From Bacteroidaceae bacterium (GTDB lineage: Bacteria; Bacteroidota; Bacteroidia; Bacteroidales; Bacteroidaceae), in the NCBI GenBank assembly GCA_017651245.1, contig JAGCDQ010000076.1:1-64000 (forward strand): DNA of 64,000 nt. Direction: 5' to 3'. The notes under the pieces are model-generated. The model made no database searches. It saw nothing but the letters and a program-made list of their open reading frames with translations, and was not told where the DNA came from. Shown here one piece after another: positions 7,673 through 17,263 of this stretch. Within the stretch, counting starts at the first letter, position 1, and every line of letters begins with the position of its first letter. Position numbers and translations under genes: made by a program.

Positions 7673-9181
7673 GTGAAGCTTTCAGAAATTCGGCTGTTAT
7701 ACAAACTCATCTCTCACAATCAGCGGTTGCAGGCACGTCGCCACCCCATGTTTGAGAAGAAGTTGGCAATGAAGATTTTGAGCTATGTCTTCATTGCTTT
7801 TTGGGCTGTTTATCTGGTCATGTTGGGCTTCACCGCCTACTCCTACTTTGAGGGTTCCGCCCTGGAGGCATTCGACTGGATTGATGGAGGCATGATTTGG
7901 TTCCTCTCCGTGGATTTCCTTTCCCGCTTCTCCATGCAGGAAACACCTGCCCAGAACATCAAGCAATACAAACTCCACAACATCCCCACGGGTTTCCTCC
8001 TGCACACGTTCCTGTTGCGCATGGGACTCCAGCCCTACAACCTCTTCTGGGCATTCTTTTTCGTTCCTTTCGGACTCAGAGCCATTCCCCAGTTCTATGG
8101 CATCATGGGCTTCTTCGGCTTCATCATCGGCTGGTGGCTCATGTATGTGCTGAACAGCTATTGGTATCTCTTCTGGCGCACCCTCCTGAATCGTAACTAC
8201 TTCTATGTCATCATCCCTTTGCTCACCTATGCGGCACTGGCATATTTCGGCATCTTCTTTGACGAGGACAACCAATGGCTCTTTGAAGGCACCATTCGGC
8301 TGATGAGAGGTTTCTGTCAGTGGAATCCCTTGTGCTGGCTGGTCTTTGTGCTGGTGGTGGTACCCTTGTACATCGTCAATTTTCGCTTGCAGAAGGTGGC
8401 GATCTATGTGGAGATAGCCAAGACGGAGGTGGTGCAGCAATTCAAGTCGCACAACATGACTTTCCTTGACCGCTTTGGCGTGATAGGTGAGTACCTGAAA
8501 CTGGAACTGAAATCGACGGTCAGGAATCTGGTGGTGAGGAAGCAGTTCATCACGGGTGCCTTGTGCATGCTGATGCTTTGTGGTCTGTTTTCCTTCTCCA
8601 ACATCTATGATGACCTGCCCTTCATGCGTGTGTTCATTTGTGTGTATTGTTTCACCTGTCTGGGGGTGATGACCCTGACGACGGTGATGTGTGCGGAAGG
8701 GAACTACATTGATGGCTTGATGGTGAGAAAGGAGACAGTCCTTTCGCTCCTGAAGGCAAAATACTACTTCCAGTGCATGATATTGATGGTGCCGCTGCTC
8801 TTCTCGCTCATGCCCATCATGGAGGGAAAAATCACCTGGCTCACTTCGTTGGGATGCCTGCTCTTCACGTCTGGGGCTGTGTTCCCATTCATCTTCCAAC
8901 TGGCAGTATACAACGACATGACCATCCACCTGAATGAGAAACTGACCCGAACAGGACGTGACACAAAAGTGCAGATGCTGATGGCAGGAGGTGCCCTGTT
9001 CCTGCCCATGCTGGTCATGTATGGGTTGGTGGAGTGTTTCAATGAAGAAATAGCCTCCATCTCCATGATATCCATTGGAGCCATAGGCACGGCACTGCAT
9101 CCATTGTGGCTCCGTAATATATACAAACGATTCATGGAACGTCGGTATGACAATATGGACGGATTCAGAAATTCAAGATAG
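7673..9181 (+). CDS. DUF5687-family multi-spanning membrane protein, ABC exporter permease
   Basis: The 502-residue protein has about 11-12 hydrophobic segments. It begins with a GTG codon preceded by AGAAGAAG, 10 bases after the lolA-like gene. The N-terminal part (KLSEIRLLYKLISHNQRLQARRHPMFEKKLAMKIL) and repeated membrane pairs match my recollection of DUF5687, the permease-type partner found next to an ABC ATPase in Bacteroidetes. The ATPase gene follows 42 bases downstream. Together they should form a two-component exporter whose substrate cannot be read from the sequence. Confidence 0.8.
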   Translation: MKLSEIRLLYKLISHNQRLQARRHPMFEKKLAMKILSYVFIAFWAVYLVMLGFTAYSYFEGSALEAFDWIDGGMIWFLSVDFLSRFSMQETPAQNIKQYKLHNIPTGFLLHTFLLRMGLQPYNLFWAFFFVPFGLRAIPQFYGIMGFFGFIIGWWLMYVLNSYWYLFWRTLLNRNYFYVIIPLLTYAALAYFGIFFDEDNQWLFEGTIRLMRGFCQWNPLCWLVFVLVVVPLYIVNFRLQKVAIYVEIAKTEVVQQFKSHNMTFLDRFGVIGEYLKLELKSTVRNLVVRKQFITGALCMLMLCGLFSFSNIYDDLPFMRVFICVYCFTCLGVMTLTTVMCAEGNYIDGLMVRKETVLSLLKAKYYFQCMILMVPLLFSLMPIMEGKITWLTSLGCLLFTSGAVFPFIFQLAVYNDMTIHLNEKLTRTGRDTKVQMLMAGGALFLPMLVMYGLVECFNEEIASISMISIGAIGTALHPLWLRNIYKRFMERRYDNMDGFRNSR

Positions 9182-9223
9182 ACCTTGGGGCAACGCTCCC
9201 AAGAACTATAAATAAGGAATAAG

Positions 9224-9961
9224 ATGAACTTAACAATCGAAAAACTAACCAAATCCTTCGGGGATAAGCAAGCCCTCAACATTGACCACTATGCCATCCA
9301 CAGTGGTGAGACCATCGGTCTCGTGGGCAATAATGGAGCAGGGAAGACCACTCTGTTCCGCATCATTCTCGACTTGTTGCATGCCGATACAGGATGTGTG
9401 ACCATTGATGGCGTCATTGATGGTGTGCCCGTTTCGTGTGACCCCTCCAAGAGTGAGGATTGGAAAGCCTATACAGGTGCTTTTGTGGACACGGGTTTCC
9501 TCATTGATTATCTGACCCCTGAAGAATACTTCCGTTTCATCGCTAAGATTTCTGGCATCTCAGACCCTGTGCTGCATGATCGCCTCCTGCAGTTTGATGG
9601 GTTCATGAATGGGGAGATATTGGGACAGAAGACGCTGATTCGCAACCTCTCCATGGGTAACAAGCAGAAAGTGGGCATCATTGGTGCCATGCTGCATTAT
9701 CCCAAACTGCTGATACTGGACGAGCCTTTCAACTTCCTCGACCCGACTTCCCAGTTGGCGATGAAGTATCTCTTGGAAACCTACAGCAAGGAACAGAAAG
9801 CCACCATCATCGTTTCTTCCCACAACCTGACACACACGTTGGACATCTGTTCACGCATCACGCTCTTGGAACATGGATGCATCATCAAGGATTATGACCG
9901 CGATTATGCTTTGTTGACTTCCGAAATAGAGGCTTATTTTAAGGGAAATATCAATATTTAA
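9224..9961 (+). CDS. ABC transporter ATP-binding protein
   Basis: The 245-residue nucleotide-binding subunit carries Walker A GNNGAGKTT (near residue 36), a signature segment (LSMGNKQKVG, in place of LSGGQ), Walker B LLILDEPFNFLD, and the switch His in SSHN. The signature form RNLSMGNKQKV is typical of ABC-2 type exporters. Energises the DUF5687 permease encoded just upstream. Confidence 0.92.
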   Translation: MNLTIEKLTKSFGDKQALNIDHYAIHSGETIGLVGNNGAGKTTLFRIILDLLHADTGCVTIDGVIDGVPVSCDPSKSEDWKAYTGAFVDTGFLIDYLTPEEYFRFIAKISGISDPVLHDRLLQFDGFMNGEILGQKTLIRNLSMGNKQKVGIIGAMLHYPKLLILDEPFNFLDPTSQLAMKYLLETYSKEQKATIIVSSHNLTHTLDICSRITLLEHGCIIKDYDRDYALLTSEIEAYFKGNINI

Positions 9962-10014
9962 GTGGTAGAATTGATTTTTTCCACTTTTGTCTTTTCAGAA
10001 CCATTTAAAAGGCG

Positions 10015-10022
10015 TAAATTTG
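10015..10022 (+). promoter_or_regulatory. Probable promoter of the methylmalonyl-CoA decarboxylase operon
   Basis: TAAATTTG matches the TAnnTTTG -7 element. A TTTG at 9986-9989 is too far (25 bases) to be an ideal -33. The start codon of mce is about 88 bases downstream, leaving a long 5' untranslated region. Confidence 0.5.
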
Positions 10023-10035
10023 TACGTTTTTTGGC

Positions 10036-10051
10036 GGCACTATTTAGTGCC
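10036..10051 (+). other. Small hairpin in the 5' untranslated region of the mce-mmd operon
   Basis: GGCACT (10036-10041) and AGTGCC (10046-10051) pair perfectly around a 4-base loop close to the predicted 5' end of the mRNA. No T-run follows, so it is not a terminator; an mRNA-stabilising role is possible. Confidence 0.45.
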
Positions 10052-10109
10052 CCGTGTGTTTGTGCTTATTATTTTTAATTAGTTATAACTAAAATTATAT
10101 TCATTAATC

Positions 10110-10523
10110 ATGAAGATTTCAAGAATTGATCACCTTGGAATAGGTGTGGAGAGCATTGACGCAGTGCTCCCTTATTTCGAGAACGTGCTTGGTCTCAAGT
10201 GCTATGCAGTAGAAGAAGTGGCTGACCAGAAAGTGAAGACCGCTTTCCTGAAAGTTGGCGAGGTAAAGTTGGAATTGCTTGAGCCAACGTCTCCTGACTC
10301 TCCCATTGCAAAGTGGCTGGAGAAGGGTGGCAAGGGTGTTCACCATGTAGCATTTGCCGTAGAAGATGGTGTTGCTGAGGCACTCGTTGAGGCTGAAAGC
10401 AAGGAAATCCGCCTGATTGACAAGACTCCACGTCCAGGTGCAGAGCAGATGAACATTGGCTTCCTGCATCCAAAGTCAACAGTAGGCGTTTTGACAGAAC
10501 TTTGTGAACCACAGAACAAATAA
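10110..10523 (+). CDS. mce: Methylmalonyl-CoA epimerase
   Basis: The 137-residue VOC-fold enzyme interconverts (R)- and (S)-methylmalonyl-CoA. It has the family pattern: [10 protein letters not shown] near the N-terminus (metal-binding His), [34 protein letters not shown] with the second metal His and Glu, and a final [19 protein letters not shown] containing the C-terminal metal Glu. It is the first gene of the operon whose later genes decarboxylate the product to propionyl-CoA, and the next start codon is 5 bases away. Confidence 0.95.
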   Translation: MKISRIDHLGIGVESIDAVLPYFENVLGLKCYAVEEVADQKVKTAFLKVGEVKLELLEPTSPDSPIAKWLEKGGKGVHHVAFAVEDGVAEALVEAESKEIRLIDKTPRPGAEQMNIGFLHPKSTVGVLTELCEPQNK

Positions 10524-10528
10524 AGACT

Positions 10529-12094
10529 ATGAGTAAGCAAACAGAAAGAATTCAGGAGTTGATAGAACTCCGTCAGAAAGCTCGTTTGGGTGGTGGCGAA
10601 AAGGCTATCGACAAGCAGCATGCAAAAGGCAAGTTCACAGCTCGTGAGCGTATTGCCATGCTCCTCGATGAGGGCAGTTTTGAAGAATATGATATGTTCA
10701 AGCTCCACCGTTGCACCAACTTCGGCATGGACAAGAAGCAGTATCTTGGCGACGGTGTCGTGACTGGTTCAGGTACAATCGGTGGACGCCTCGTTTTTAT
10801 CTTTGCACAGGACTTCACGGTCAATGCAGGTTCTCTCTCTGAGACCATGAGCCAGAAAATCTGCAAGATCATGGACATGGCGATGAAGGTGGGCGCTCCT
10901 GTCATTGGTATCAACGACTCAGGTGGTGCACGCATTCAGGAGGGTATCAATGCCTTGGCTGGTTACGCTGAGATTTTCCAGCGCAACATCATGGCTTCAG
11001 GTGTGATTCCTCAGATTTCAGGTATCTTCGGTCCTTGTGCAGGTGGTGCCGTTTATTCACCAGCCCTCACCGACTTCACCCTCATGATGGAAAACACTTC
11101 CTTCATGTTCCTCACAGGTCCAGCTGTGGTGAAGACTGTGACTGGCGAGGATGTTGACCAGGAAAGCCTTGGTGGTGCATCTGTTCACTCTACCAAGTCT
11201 GGTGTGACTCACTTCACAGCCGCTACTGAAGAAGAGGCTATGGCGATGATTCAGCAGCTCATCAGCTACATTCCACAGAACAACCAGGAGGAGACTCCAC
11301 GTGTGGAATGCACAGACCCCATTGACCGTCTCGAGGATTCCCTCAACGAAATCATCCCTGACAATCCAAATCAGGCATACGATATGTACAAGGTCATTGC
11401 TGCTACAGTGGACAATGGCGAATTCTTCGAAGTACAGCCTCGTTATGCCCAGAACATCATCGTAGGTTTCGCACGTTTCAATGGTCGCTCAGTAGGTATC
11501 GTTGCCAACCAGCCCAGCAAGTTCGCTGGTGTGCTTGACTGCAACGCTTCTCGCAAGGGTGCCCGTTTTGTTCGTTTCTGCGACGCCTTCAACATTCCAA
11601 TCGTCAGCTTCGTGGATGTGCCTGGATTCCTTCCTGGTACGGGTCAGGAGTACAACGCTGTCATTCTGCATGGTGCTAAGTTGCTCTACGCTTATGGTGA
11701 AGCAACTGTGCCAAAGGTGACGGTCACACTCCGTAAGTCTTATGGCGGTTCTCACATCGTGATGTCTTGTAAGCAGCTTCGTGGTGACATCAACTACGCT
11801 TGGCCATCTGCAGAAATCGCTGTGATGGGTGCCAGTGGTGCTGCCGCTGTGCTCTATGCTCGTGAGGCTAAGCAGATCAAGGAAGAGGGTGGTGATGCCA
11901 AGGCATTCATCGCTGAGAAGGAGGAGGAATACTCTAAGCTCTTCGCTAATCCTTATCAGGCTGCCAAGTATGGTTACATCGATGATGTCATCGAACCACG
12001 CAACACTCGTTTCCGTGTCATCCGCGCACTCGAGCAGTTGGCAAACAAGTCACTTACTAATCCTGCTAAGAAGCACGGTAACATTCCATTGTAA
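10529..12094 (+). CDS. mmdA: Methylmalonyl-CoA decarboxylase alpha (carboxyltransferase) subunit
   Basis: The 521-residue biotin-dependent carboxyltransferase belongs to the acyl-CoA carboxylase beta / MmdA family. Oxyanion-hole motifs are visible: [18 protein letters not shown] in the N-terminal crotonase half, and [39 protein letters not shown] with [11 protein letters not shown] in the second half. It moves the carboxyl group from methylmalonyl-CoA to the biotin carrier. Linked with Na+-pump beta and gamma subunits and no biotin carboxylase, it is better read as a decarboxylase than as propionyl-CoA carboxylase. Confidence 0.95.
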   Translation: MSKQTERIQELIELRQKARLGGGEKAIDKQHAKGKFTARERIAMLLDEGSFEEYDMFKLHRCTNFGMDKKQYLGDGVVTGSGTIGGRLVFIFAQDFTVNAGSLSETMSQKICKIMDMAMKVGAPVIGINDSGGARIQEGINALAGYAEIFQRNIMASGVIPQISGIFGPCAGGAVYSPALTDFTLMMENTSFMFLTGPAVVKTVTGEDVDQESLGGASVHSTKSGVTHFTAATEEEAMAMIQQLISYIPQNNQEETPRVECTDPIDRLEDSLNEIIPDNPNQAYDMYKVIAATVDNGEFFEVQPRYAQNIIVGFARFNGRSVGIVANQPSKFAGVLDCNASRKGARFVRFCDAFNIPIVSFVDVPGFLPGTGQEYNAVILHGAKLLYAYGEATVPKVTVTLRKSYGGSHIVMSCKQLRGDINYAWPSAEIAVMGASGAAAVLYAREAKQIKEEGGDAKAFIAEKEEEYSKLFANPYQAAKYGYIDDVIEPRNTRFRVIRALEQLANKSLTNPAKKHGNIPL

Positions 12095-12099
12095 TCATT

Positions 12100-13092
12100 A
12101 TGAGAAAGATATTATCAGTTATCTCATTCCTCATCGCTTCTTCTGCCGCTTTCGCACAAGGTGCACATGACTTCAAACTCAACGAAGTCTATGTGGTCAC
12201 TCCTGCGTGCTGTCAGGGCGATTCTGCCTCTGCCACCTGCGACAAGCAAGCAAGCCTTGTGGATGAATATGGTCAGCCCGCTTCATGGATTGAGATTGAG
12301 AACACTTCTTATTCGACTCACGACATAAGAAACTGTTTCCTCACCATCAATCCTGCTGTGCTTGACAAGACCATGTCTGCACCTGAGCGTGAAAAGCTCA
12401 TGTCACCCATTCCTGCAGGCGACCCACGCACTTCAATCTCAGCCAAGCAACGCATCACGTTCTTTGCTGATGGCAATCCTAATCGTGGTACGCTTCACCT
12501 GAACTTCACGCTTCCTGCCAATGAGGCGTTCACAATCTATCTCTTCGATGGCAATGCAGTCGATTTGCTCGACTCTGTCCACGTAGAGGCACTTCCTGCT
12601 GCATCAGGCTATGCTCGCCTCGATGATGGAAAATGGCAAGTGCTGGAGGCAGACAAGGTGACCCCTAACGCTCCCAACGTTGCTTATTCCAACGACAAGA
12701 TCAAGGAGTTCAAGGAGAAAGATCCTCACGGCATCGCCATGACGCTGATGTGCATGGGTGTCGTGTTCTCATGTCTTCTTCTCCTCTTCGTGTTCTTCCA
12801 CATCTTTGGCTGGGCAATGAACCGTGCTGCCATGTTGGCTCGCGTTCGTGCCATTCGTGCCATTCATGATCAGGCATCTCGTGTGGTTGAGATGGCAAAG
12901 CAGGGTACGACAGAAACCAAGGGTGTCGATTTGGAAACCTACACAGCCGTTATCGGTTTGGCACTCCATGAGTACTTTGGTGGCACTCACGACTTGGAGT
13001 CTGGTATCCTTACCATCAATCAGACAACTTCCACTTGGGCAGACAAGAGCCACGAACTTCGTGTGACTCCTCAGCATCATCAAGCAAATTAA
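12100..13092 (+). CDS. OadG/MmdD-like gamma subunit with an exported lamin-tail-like domain
   Basis: The 330-residue protein begins with a signal peptide (ending AFAQG). Residues about 25-190 look like a lamin-tail (LTD) beta-sandwich (LNEVYVV..., YGQPASWIEIENTS, DIRNCFLTINP, RGTLHLNFTLPANEAFTIYLFD). A single membrane helix (about 208-232) and a cytosolic tail resemble the short OadG subunit that assembles Na+-translocating decarboxylases. Proteobacterial OadG is only about 80 residues; the added external domain is what I recall from Bacteroidetes versions. It sits 5 bases after mmdA and 17 before the biotin carrier gene. Confidence 0.8.
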   Translation: MRKILSVISFLIASSAAFAQGAHDFKLNEVYVVTPACCQGDSASATCDKQASLVDEYGQPASWIEIENTSYSTHDIRNCFLTINPAVLDKTMSAPEREKLMSPIPAGDPRTSISAKQRITFFADGNPNRGTLHLNFTLPANEAFTIYLFDGNAVDLLDSVHVEALPAASGYARLDDGKWQVLEADKVTPNAPNVAYSNDKIKEFKEKDPHGIAMTLMCMGVVFSCLLLLFVFFHIFGWAMNRAAMLARVRAIRAIHDQASRVVEMAKQGTTETKGVDLETYTAVIGLALHEYFGGTHDLESGILTINQTTSTWADKSHELRVTPQHHQAN

Positions 13093-13109
13093 AATCATTT
13101 TTTAGCAAT

Positions 13110-13538
13110 ATGAAAGAATATAATTATAAGATAAAAGGTGCTCCTTACAATGTGAAGATTAACGGCATTGAGGAGAACATTGCGAAGGTTGAGGTCAACG
13201 GCATCGAGTTCGAAGTGGAACTTGAGAAGCCAGTTGCTCAGCCAAAACCAGTTGTACGCGCAGTTGCAGCTCCTGTCAAGACCATCGAGGCTCCAAAGGA
13301 GAAGCTGGAGGCTGTGGCAGACGGCGTTTCTGCTGTACGTGCACCACTTCCTGGCACTATCAATGACATCAAGGTGACGGTTGGTCAGGCTGTCAAGAAG
13401 GGTGAGACCGTTGTTGTGCTCGAAGCCATGAAGATGGAAAACAACATCGATTCAGACCGCGACGGTAAGATTCAGGAAGTGAAGGTTCAGAAGGGTGACA
13501 CCGTGATGGAAGGTGCTATCCTCGTCACCATCGCGTAA
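13110..13538 (+). CDS. mmdC: Biotin carrier (gamma/MmdC-type) subunit of the decarboxylase
   Basis: The 142-residue product starts at MKEYNYKIKG; an earlier in-frame ATG at 13035 would overlap the preceding gene and is rejected. An N-terminal beta region is followed by a Pro/Ala-rich linker (about 41-62) and a biotinyl domain (about 74-142) with the EAMKMEN motif; Lys108 is the predicted biotin site. It carries CO2 from MmdA to the membrane beta subunit. Confidence 0.95.
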   Translation: MKEYNYKIKGAPYNVKINGIEENIAKVEVNGIEFEVELEKPVAQPKPVVRAVAAPVKTIEAPKEKLEAVADGVSAVRAPLPGTINDIKVTVGQAVKKGETVVVLEAMKMENNIDSDRDGKIQEVKVQKGDTVMEGAILVTIA

Positions 13539-13545
13539 CAAAATA

Positions 13546-13580
13546 GTAAGTAGTAAATTGTAAAAAGTCAAATCGTAAAT
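13546..13580 (+). repeat. 7-base-period tandem repeat between mmdC and mmdB
   Basis: Five degenerate heptamers (GTAAGTA, GTAAATT, GTAAAAA, GTCAAAT, CGTAAAT) occupy nearly the full 46-base spacer. On the opposite strand the related units GTAAATT and GTAAATC recur between trpF and trpA. Confidence 0.75.
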
Positions 13581-13584
13581 TACT

Positions 13585-14757
13585 ATGATGTTACTCGAAA
13601 GTGTTTCCACAATGGACTTCATCGGAACGAAGCTTCTTGACTTCTTGACATACACAGGCTTTGCTAACGTGGAGTGGGCAAACATCATCATGATTGCTGT
13701 AGGTGCCTTCTTCATCTGGCTTGCCATTGCCAAGGATTTCGAGCCACTTCTTCTCATTCCGATTGGTCTCGGCATCATCTTGGGAAATATTCCCTTCAAG
13801 GATGCTGGTCTTGAAATAGGTCTTTACGAGGACAATTCCGTGCTCAACATCTTCTATCAGGGTGTACGACTCGGTTGGTATCCTCCTCTTGTGTTCCTCG
13901 GCATTGGTGCCATGACGGACTTCTCAGCCCTCATCGCCAATCCCAAACTCATGCTGATTGGTGCGGCTGCCCAGTTTGGTATCTTTGGTGCCTACATGGT
14001 GGCTCTGGCATTGGGCTTCGAGCCTAACCAGGCTGCTGGTATCGCCATCATCGGTGGTGCAGACGGTCCTACTGCCATCTTCCTGTCCAGCAAGCTGAGT
14101 CCTAACCTGATGGGTGCCATCGCTGTGTGTGCTTACTCTTACATGGCATTGGTTCCAGTGATTCAGCCAGGTATCATGAAATTGCTCACCACCAAGAAGC
14201 AGCGTCTTATCAAGATGAAGCCAGCTCGTCAGGTCAGCCAGACAGAGAAGATGCTCTTCCCAATCGTAGGTCTGCTCATCACTACATTCATCGTTCCTTC
14301 AGGTCTGCCACTCCTTGGCATGCTCTTCTTTGGTAACCTCCTCAAGGAGTCTACCAAGACTACGCGCCTCGCCAAGACGGCTGGTAGTGCTTTGAACGAC
14401 ATCGTTGTGATGCTCCTCGGTCTCACTGTGGGTTGCTCCACTCAGGCGTCAGAGTTCCTCACTTGGCACACTATCTTCATCTTCATCATCGGTGCATGTG
14501 CTTTCGTGGTTGCCACAGCCAGTGGTGTCATCTTCGTTCACATCATGAACCTCTTCCTCCCGAAGAGCCAGAAGATCAATCCACTCATTGGTAATGCTGG
14601 TGTATCTGCCGTTCCAATGGCTGCCCGCATCTCACAGAATGAAGGTCTCAAGGCTGATTCCCACAACTACCTCTTGATGCACGCCATGGGTCCCAATGTG
14701 GCTGGTGTCATCGGTTCTGCTGTGGCAGCGGGTGTCCTGCTGGGATTCCTCTCATAA
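13585..14757 (+). CDS. mmdB: Na+-translocating decarboxylase beta subunit
   Basis: The 390-residue membrane protein of the OadB/MmdB family couples decarboxylation of carboxybiotin to Na+ export. Family blocks are visible: GVRLGWYPPLVFLGIGAMTDFSALIANPK, the strongly conserved GIAIIGGADGPTAIFLSSKL (with the Na+-site Asp), AYSYMALVPVIQPGIMKLLTTKKQR, and NPLIGNAGVSAVPMAARISQ near the C-terminus. About ten membrane segments. It closes the mce-mmd operon and is followed by a terminator. Confidence 0.95.
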   Translation: MMLLESVSTMDFIGTKLLDFLTYTGFANVEWANIIMIAVGAFFIWLAIAKDFEPLLLIPIGLGIILGNIPFKDAGLEIGLYEDNSVLNIFYQGVRLGWYPPLVFLGIGAMTDFSALIANPKLMLIGAAAQFGIFGAYMVALALGFEPNQAAGIAIIGGADGPTAIFLSSKLSPNLMGAIAVCAYSYMALVPVIQPGIMKLLTTKKQRLIKMKPARQVSQTEKMLFPIVGLLITTFIVPSGLPLLGMLFFGNLLKESTKTTRLAKTAGSALNDIVVMLLGLTVGCSTQASEFLTWHTIFIFIIGACAFVVATASGVIFVHIMNLFLPKSQKINPLIGNAGVSAVPMAARISQNEGLKADSHNYLLMHAMGPNVAGVIGSAVAAGVLLGFLS

Positions 14758-14786
14758 AGAATCACACATTATTATATATAGAAGAA

Positions 14787-14819
14787 GGGCTGGAGGCAAT
14801 CACGCTTCCAGCCCTTTTT
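14787..14819 (+). terminator. Terminator of the mce-mmd operon
   Basis: GGGCTGGA (14787-14794) pairs with TCCAGCCC (14807-14814), followed by TTTTT. It lies between the operon and the convergent tamL gene. Confidence 0.85.
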
Positions 14820-14870
14820 GTATTTCTTGGAACAATGCTTTTGTGTCTTTAGGAATCCTGTCCGTTTTTC

Positions 14871-17177
14871 TTAGAATGGAAGACCGACAGCGAAGTGGAA
14901 GGCAAAGTCGCGGTCGAAGTCGTGGTGAAGAATGGGATAGTGGTCACGACCTGTATAAGCTGGGTCGATGGCTTTCATACCAGCATCGAAGCGGACGATG
15001 AAGAAGTTGGCATCCATACGGAGACCAATACCATAACTGACGGCAATCTGTTTCAAGAATGTGTTGAGATGGAACGCACCTCCTGGCTGGTCTTTATACT
15101 CTCGGATCGTCCAGATATTACCAGCATCCACAAAGGCGGCTCCACTGAATTTCCAGAAAAGTTGGGCACGGTATTCAAGGTTGAGATCCAGTTTGATGTC
15201 ACCCGATTGGTTCAGGAAGTTAATACCCTTATCCTTCCCCTTGTAGGCACCAGGACCGAGTGAGCGCACCGACCATCCACGCACGCTGTTGGCACCACCT
15301 GCAAAGTAGCGTTTCTCAAAAGGCAACTGGTTGGAATTGCCATAGGGATAAGCGATGCCGAGTGCTCCGTGGACAGCCACAGAGTTATTCTTGTCGATGC
15401 GGAAACTCTTGGAGAAGTCAAAGTCGCCACGCACATATTGGGCAAAGGCAATGTTGCAGAAGGTGTATTGTCCATCATCGTTTTTCTCACCGTTCAAGAC
15501 GTGACAGGCGAGTTGAAGCAAGTTACCCGATGTCTCGATGTTGAAACGGATGGTGTAGGCATTCTTTCCGTAAGTCTGTTCACGTACTCCCAACGAGTTG
15601 TACGAGTATGTGTAGCCCATCTTGGCGATAAGCAGGTTCTCGTAGTTGTATTTCAGGATGGCGTTGGTCTTGCCCAGTGAGTCAAGGTATTGCTCCTTGA
15701 AGGTTCTCGAGATCCAAGGCATATAGACGTAGTTGGCTTCGAGCAGGTCAAAGCGGTGCTGCTCATGCTGTTGGCGGGTTGTCCAACGATAACGCCAAGC
15801 TGCTGTGAGCACTCGACGCTGGAACTCTGGACGGTTCTGCAGGTTGTATTGAAGGGCTATTTCGGAAGAGGCATTGTGCTCGGTTGCCCATTCACGCTTT
15901 ACGTACGGGAATAGGAATACGGGGAATCCCAAGGTAGTCTCTGCACCGACTTCCACATAGTTGTTGCCCTCATAGCCTTCCAGTCCCGTGATGGCTTCGT
16001 AGGCACCACGAATCTTGAACATGAACGACTCAGAGCCTCGGAAGAGGTTCTTGTTCTGATATGATGTGGAAAGTGCGGCACCCAAGTCGCCTGCCGAGTT
16101 GGTTGCCTCCACGTCGAAGCCGACGGAGTGGGGCTTGGCATGGTTCACCACGATATTGCAATCAAGCGTGTCGGTACCTGGGCGTTCTGTCAGGTTGATG
16201 TTGGAGAAAGAGATGGCACCGAGTCGCGTGTAGTTCGTGTAGGTGCGGCGGAAATAGCCGTCATTGTAGAGTTCTCCGGGCTTGACCAATGAGTGGCTGA
16301 TGAGCAGACGCTTGCGAAAATGCAGTTCGTCTTGATGCAGGAAGTCGTAGCCCTTGTAGTGCAAGCTGTCCGTTGGCTCATTAGGGTTGGTTACATCTGC
16401 CAAGAAGCGCACTTTTCCAATGGTGTATTGCTTGTGTTCAGTCGCTTCCGTGCGACCGTTGTCCTGCTGACGCTTCACCCGCATCAGCACATCCACCTCT
16501 GTCGAGTATTTGGCCGTGTCTGCACTGAAACGGATGTCCTCTTTGGTGAACTTGTAGTAGCCGTTGTTTCTCAGATAGGCGGCAATGCGGTTCCTTTCAC
16601 CATTCAGGGCAGTCACTTCAAAAGGTAAACCGGGCTTGAGCAGCGAGTTGGCTGTGTCCTCCACTTCGATGAAATGTTCCAGCCCTTTGTCCTCCACGAT
16701 GCGCTGAATCGTCCGCATGGTATAGCGTTCCTTCGGATGCACATTGTAGAGCACCTTCATCTTCTTGCCTTTGATCATCTTGAACTCTTCCACTTCTGCT
16801 TTCATGTAGCCCGCATTGTTCAAGACTTTCTCGATGTCGTCCATCGTTCGTTGTGCCTTTACACTGTCGTACAGCACGGGTGCCTCACCCAGTTTCCGCC
16901 AGAAGCGGCATGAACGTTTGGTTGTGTCAGTGCCCGAGAGCATGTAAATCTTCAGCGGCACTCTTGCCCCGAACCATTTCGAGTTCGTCTGCTGCACCAC
17001 ATAGTCGCCCAACATGTAGGTCTTCTTCACCTCTTCATCGTCGCACGTCACCGCCACACCCGTCAGCATGTGCTCCCCCTCAGGGATGTACTTGTCCACC
17101 GAGCACGATGCCACCATCATGCTCAGCAGGGCTATATATATAATATGTATAAGACGGGTTTTCACGGGGAAATACAT
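14871..17177 (-). CDS. tamL: TamA-like lipidated outer-membrane assembly protein (TamL type)
   Basis: The 768-residue protein has a lipoprotein signal (VASC, Cys25) followed by POTRA-like repeats (about 30-350) and an Omp85/BamA 16-strand barrel. Near the barrel end are the family features YFAGGANSVRGWSVRSLGPG (the conserved G-x-x-S-x-R-G-[WY] block) and LDLNLEYRAQL, with a final strand ending in FHFAVGLPF. Lipidated TamA homologues (TamL) are typical of Bacteroidetes and work in outer-membrane protein or lipid assembly. It is divergent from the SpoU methyltransferase gene, with a tandem repeat between them. Confidence 0.88.
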   Translation of the reverse strand: MYFPVKTRLIHIIYIALLSMMVASCSVDKYIPEGEHMLTGVAVTCDDEEVKKTYMLGDYVVQQTNSKWFGARVPLKIYMLSGTDTTKRSCRFWRKLGEAPVLYDSVKAQRTMDDIEKVLNNAGYMKAEVEEFKMIKGKKMKVLYNVHPKERYTMRTIQRIVEDKGLEHFIEVEDTANSLLKPGLPFEVTALNGERNRIAAYLRNNGYYKFTKEDIRFSADTAKYSTEVDVLMRVKRQQDNGRTEATEHKQYTIGKVRFLADVTNPNEPTDSLHYKGYDFLHQDELHFRKRLLISHSLVKPGELYNDGYFRRTYTNYTRLGAISFSNINLTERPGTDTLDCNIVVNHAKPHSVGFDVEATNSAGDLGAALSTSYQNKNLFRGSESFMFKIRGAYEAITGLEGYEGNNYVEVGAETTLGFPVFLFPYVKREWATEHNASSEIALQYNLQNRPEFQRRVLTAAWRYRWTTRQQHEQHRFDLLEANYVYMPWISRTFKEQYLDSLGKTNAILKYNYENLLIAKMGYTYSYNSLGVREQTYGKNAYTIRFNIETSGNLLQLACHVLNGEKNDDGQYTFCNIAFAQYVRGDFDFSKSFRIDKNNSVAVHGALGIAYPYGNSNQLPFEKRYFAGGANSVRGWSVRSLGPGAYKGKDKGINFLNQSGDIKLDLNLEYRAQLFWKFSGAAFVDAGNIWTIREYKDQPGGAFHLNTFLKQIAVSYGIGLRMDANFFIVRFDAGMKAIDPAYTGRDHYPILHHDFDRDFAFHFAVGLPF

Positions 17178-17203
17178 AATTTGAGTGCAAAGGTACGAAA
17201 AAA

Positions 17204-17231
17204 CTCCTAACTCCTAACTCCTAACTCCTAA
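17204..17231. repeat. Four perfect CTCCTAA heptamers between tamL and the SpoU gene
   Basis: CTCCTAA is repeated four times without mismatch in the 86-base divergent promoter region. A CAAAGGTA (minus-strand TACCTTTG, a -7 box for tamL) lies immediately to the left at about 17189-17196, and TTACCTTTG for the rightward gene lies just to the right. Confidence 0.9.
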
Positions 17232-17263
17232 CTTTTTGTTACCTTTGTGGAAATTTCAGCAGT

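Noticed and set aside
7697..9100. 467-codon minus-strand frame opposite the DUF5687 gene
   Set aside because: Product is His/Gln/Glu-rich with no motif, and the plus-strand gene is well supported by membrane topology and neighbour.
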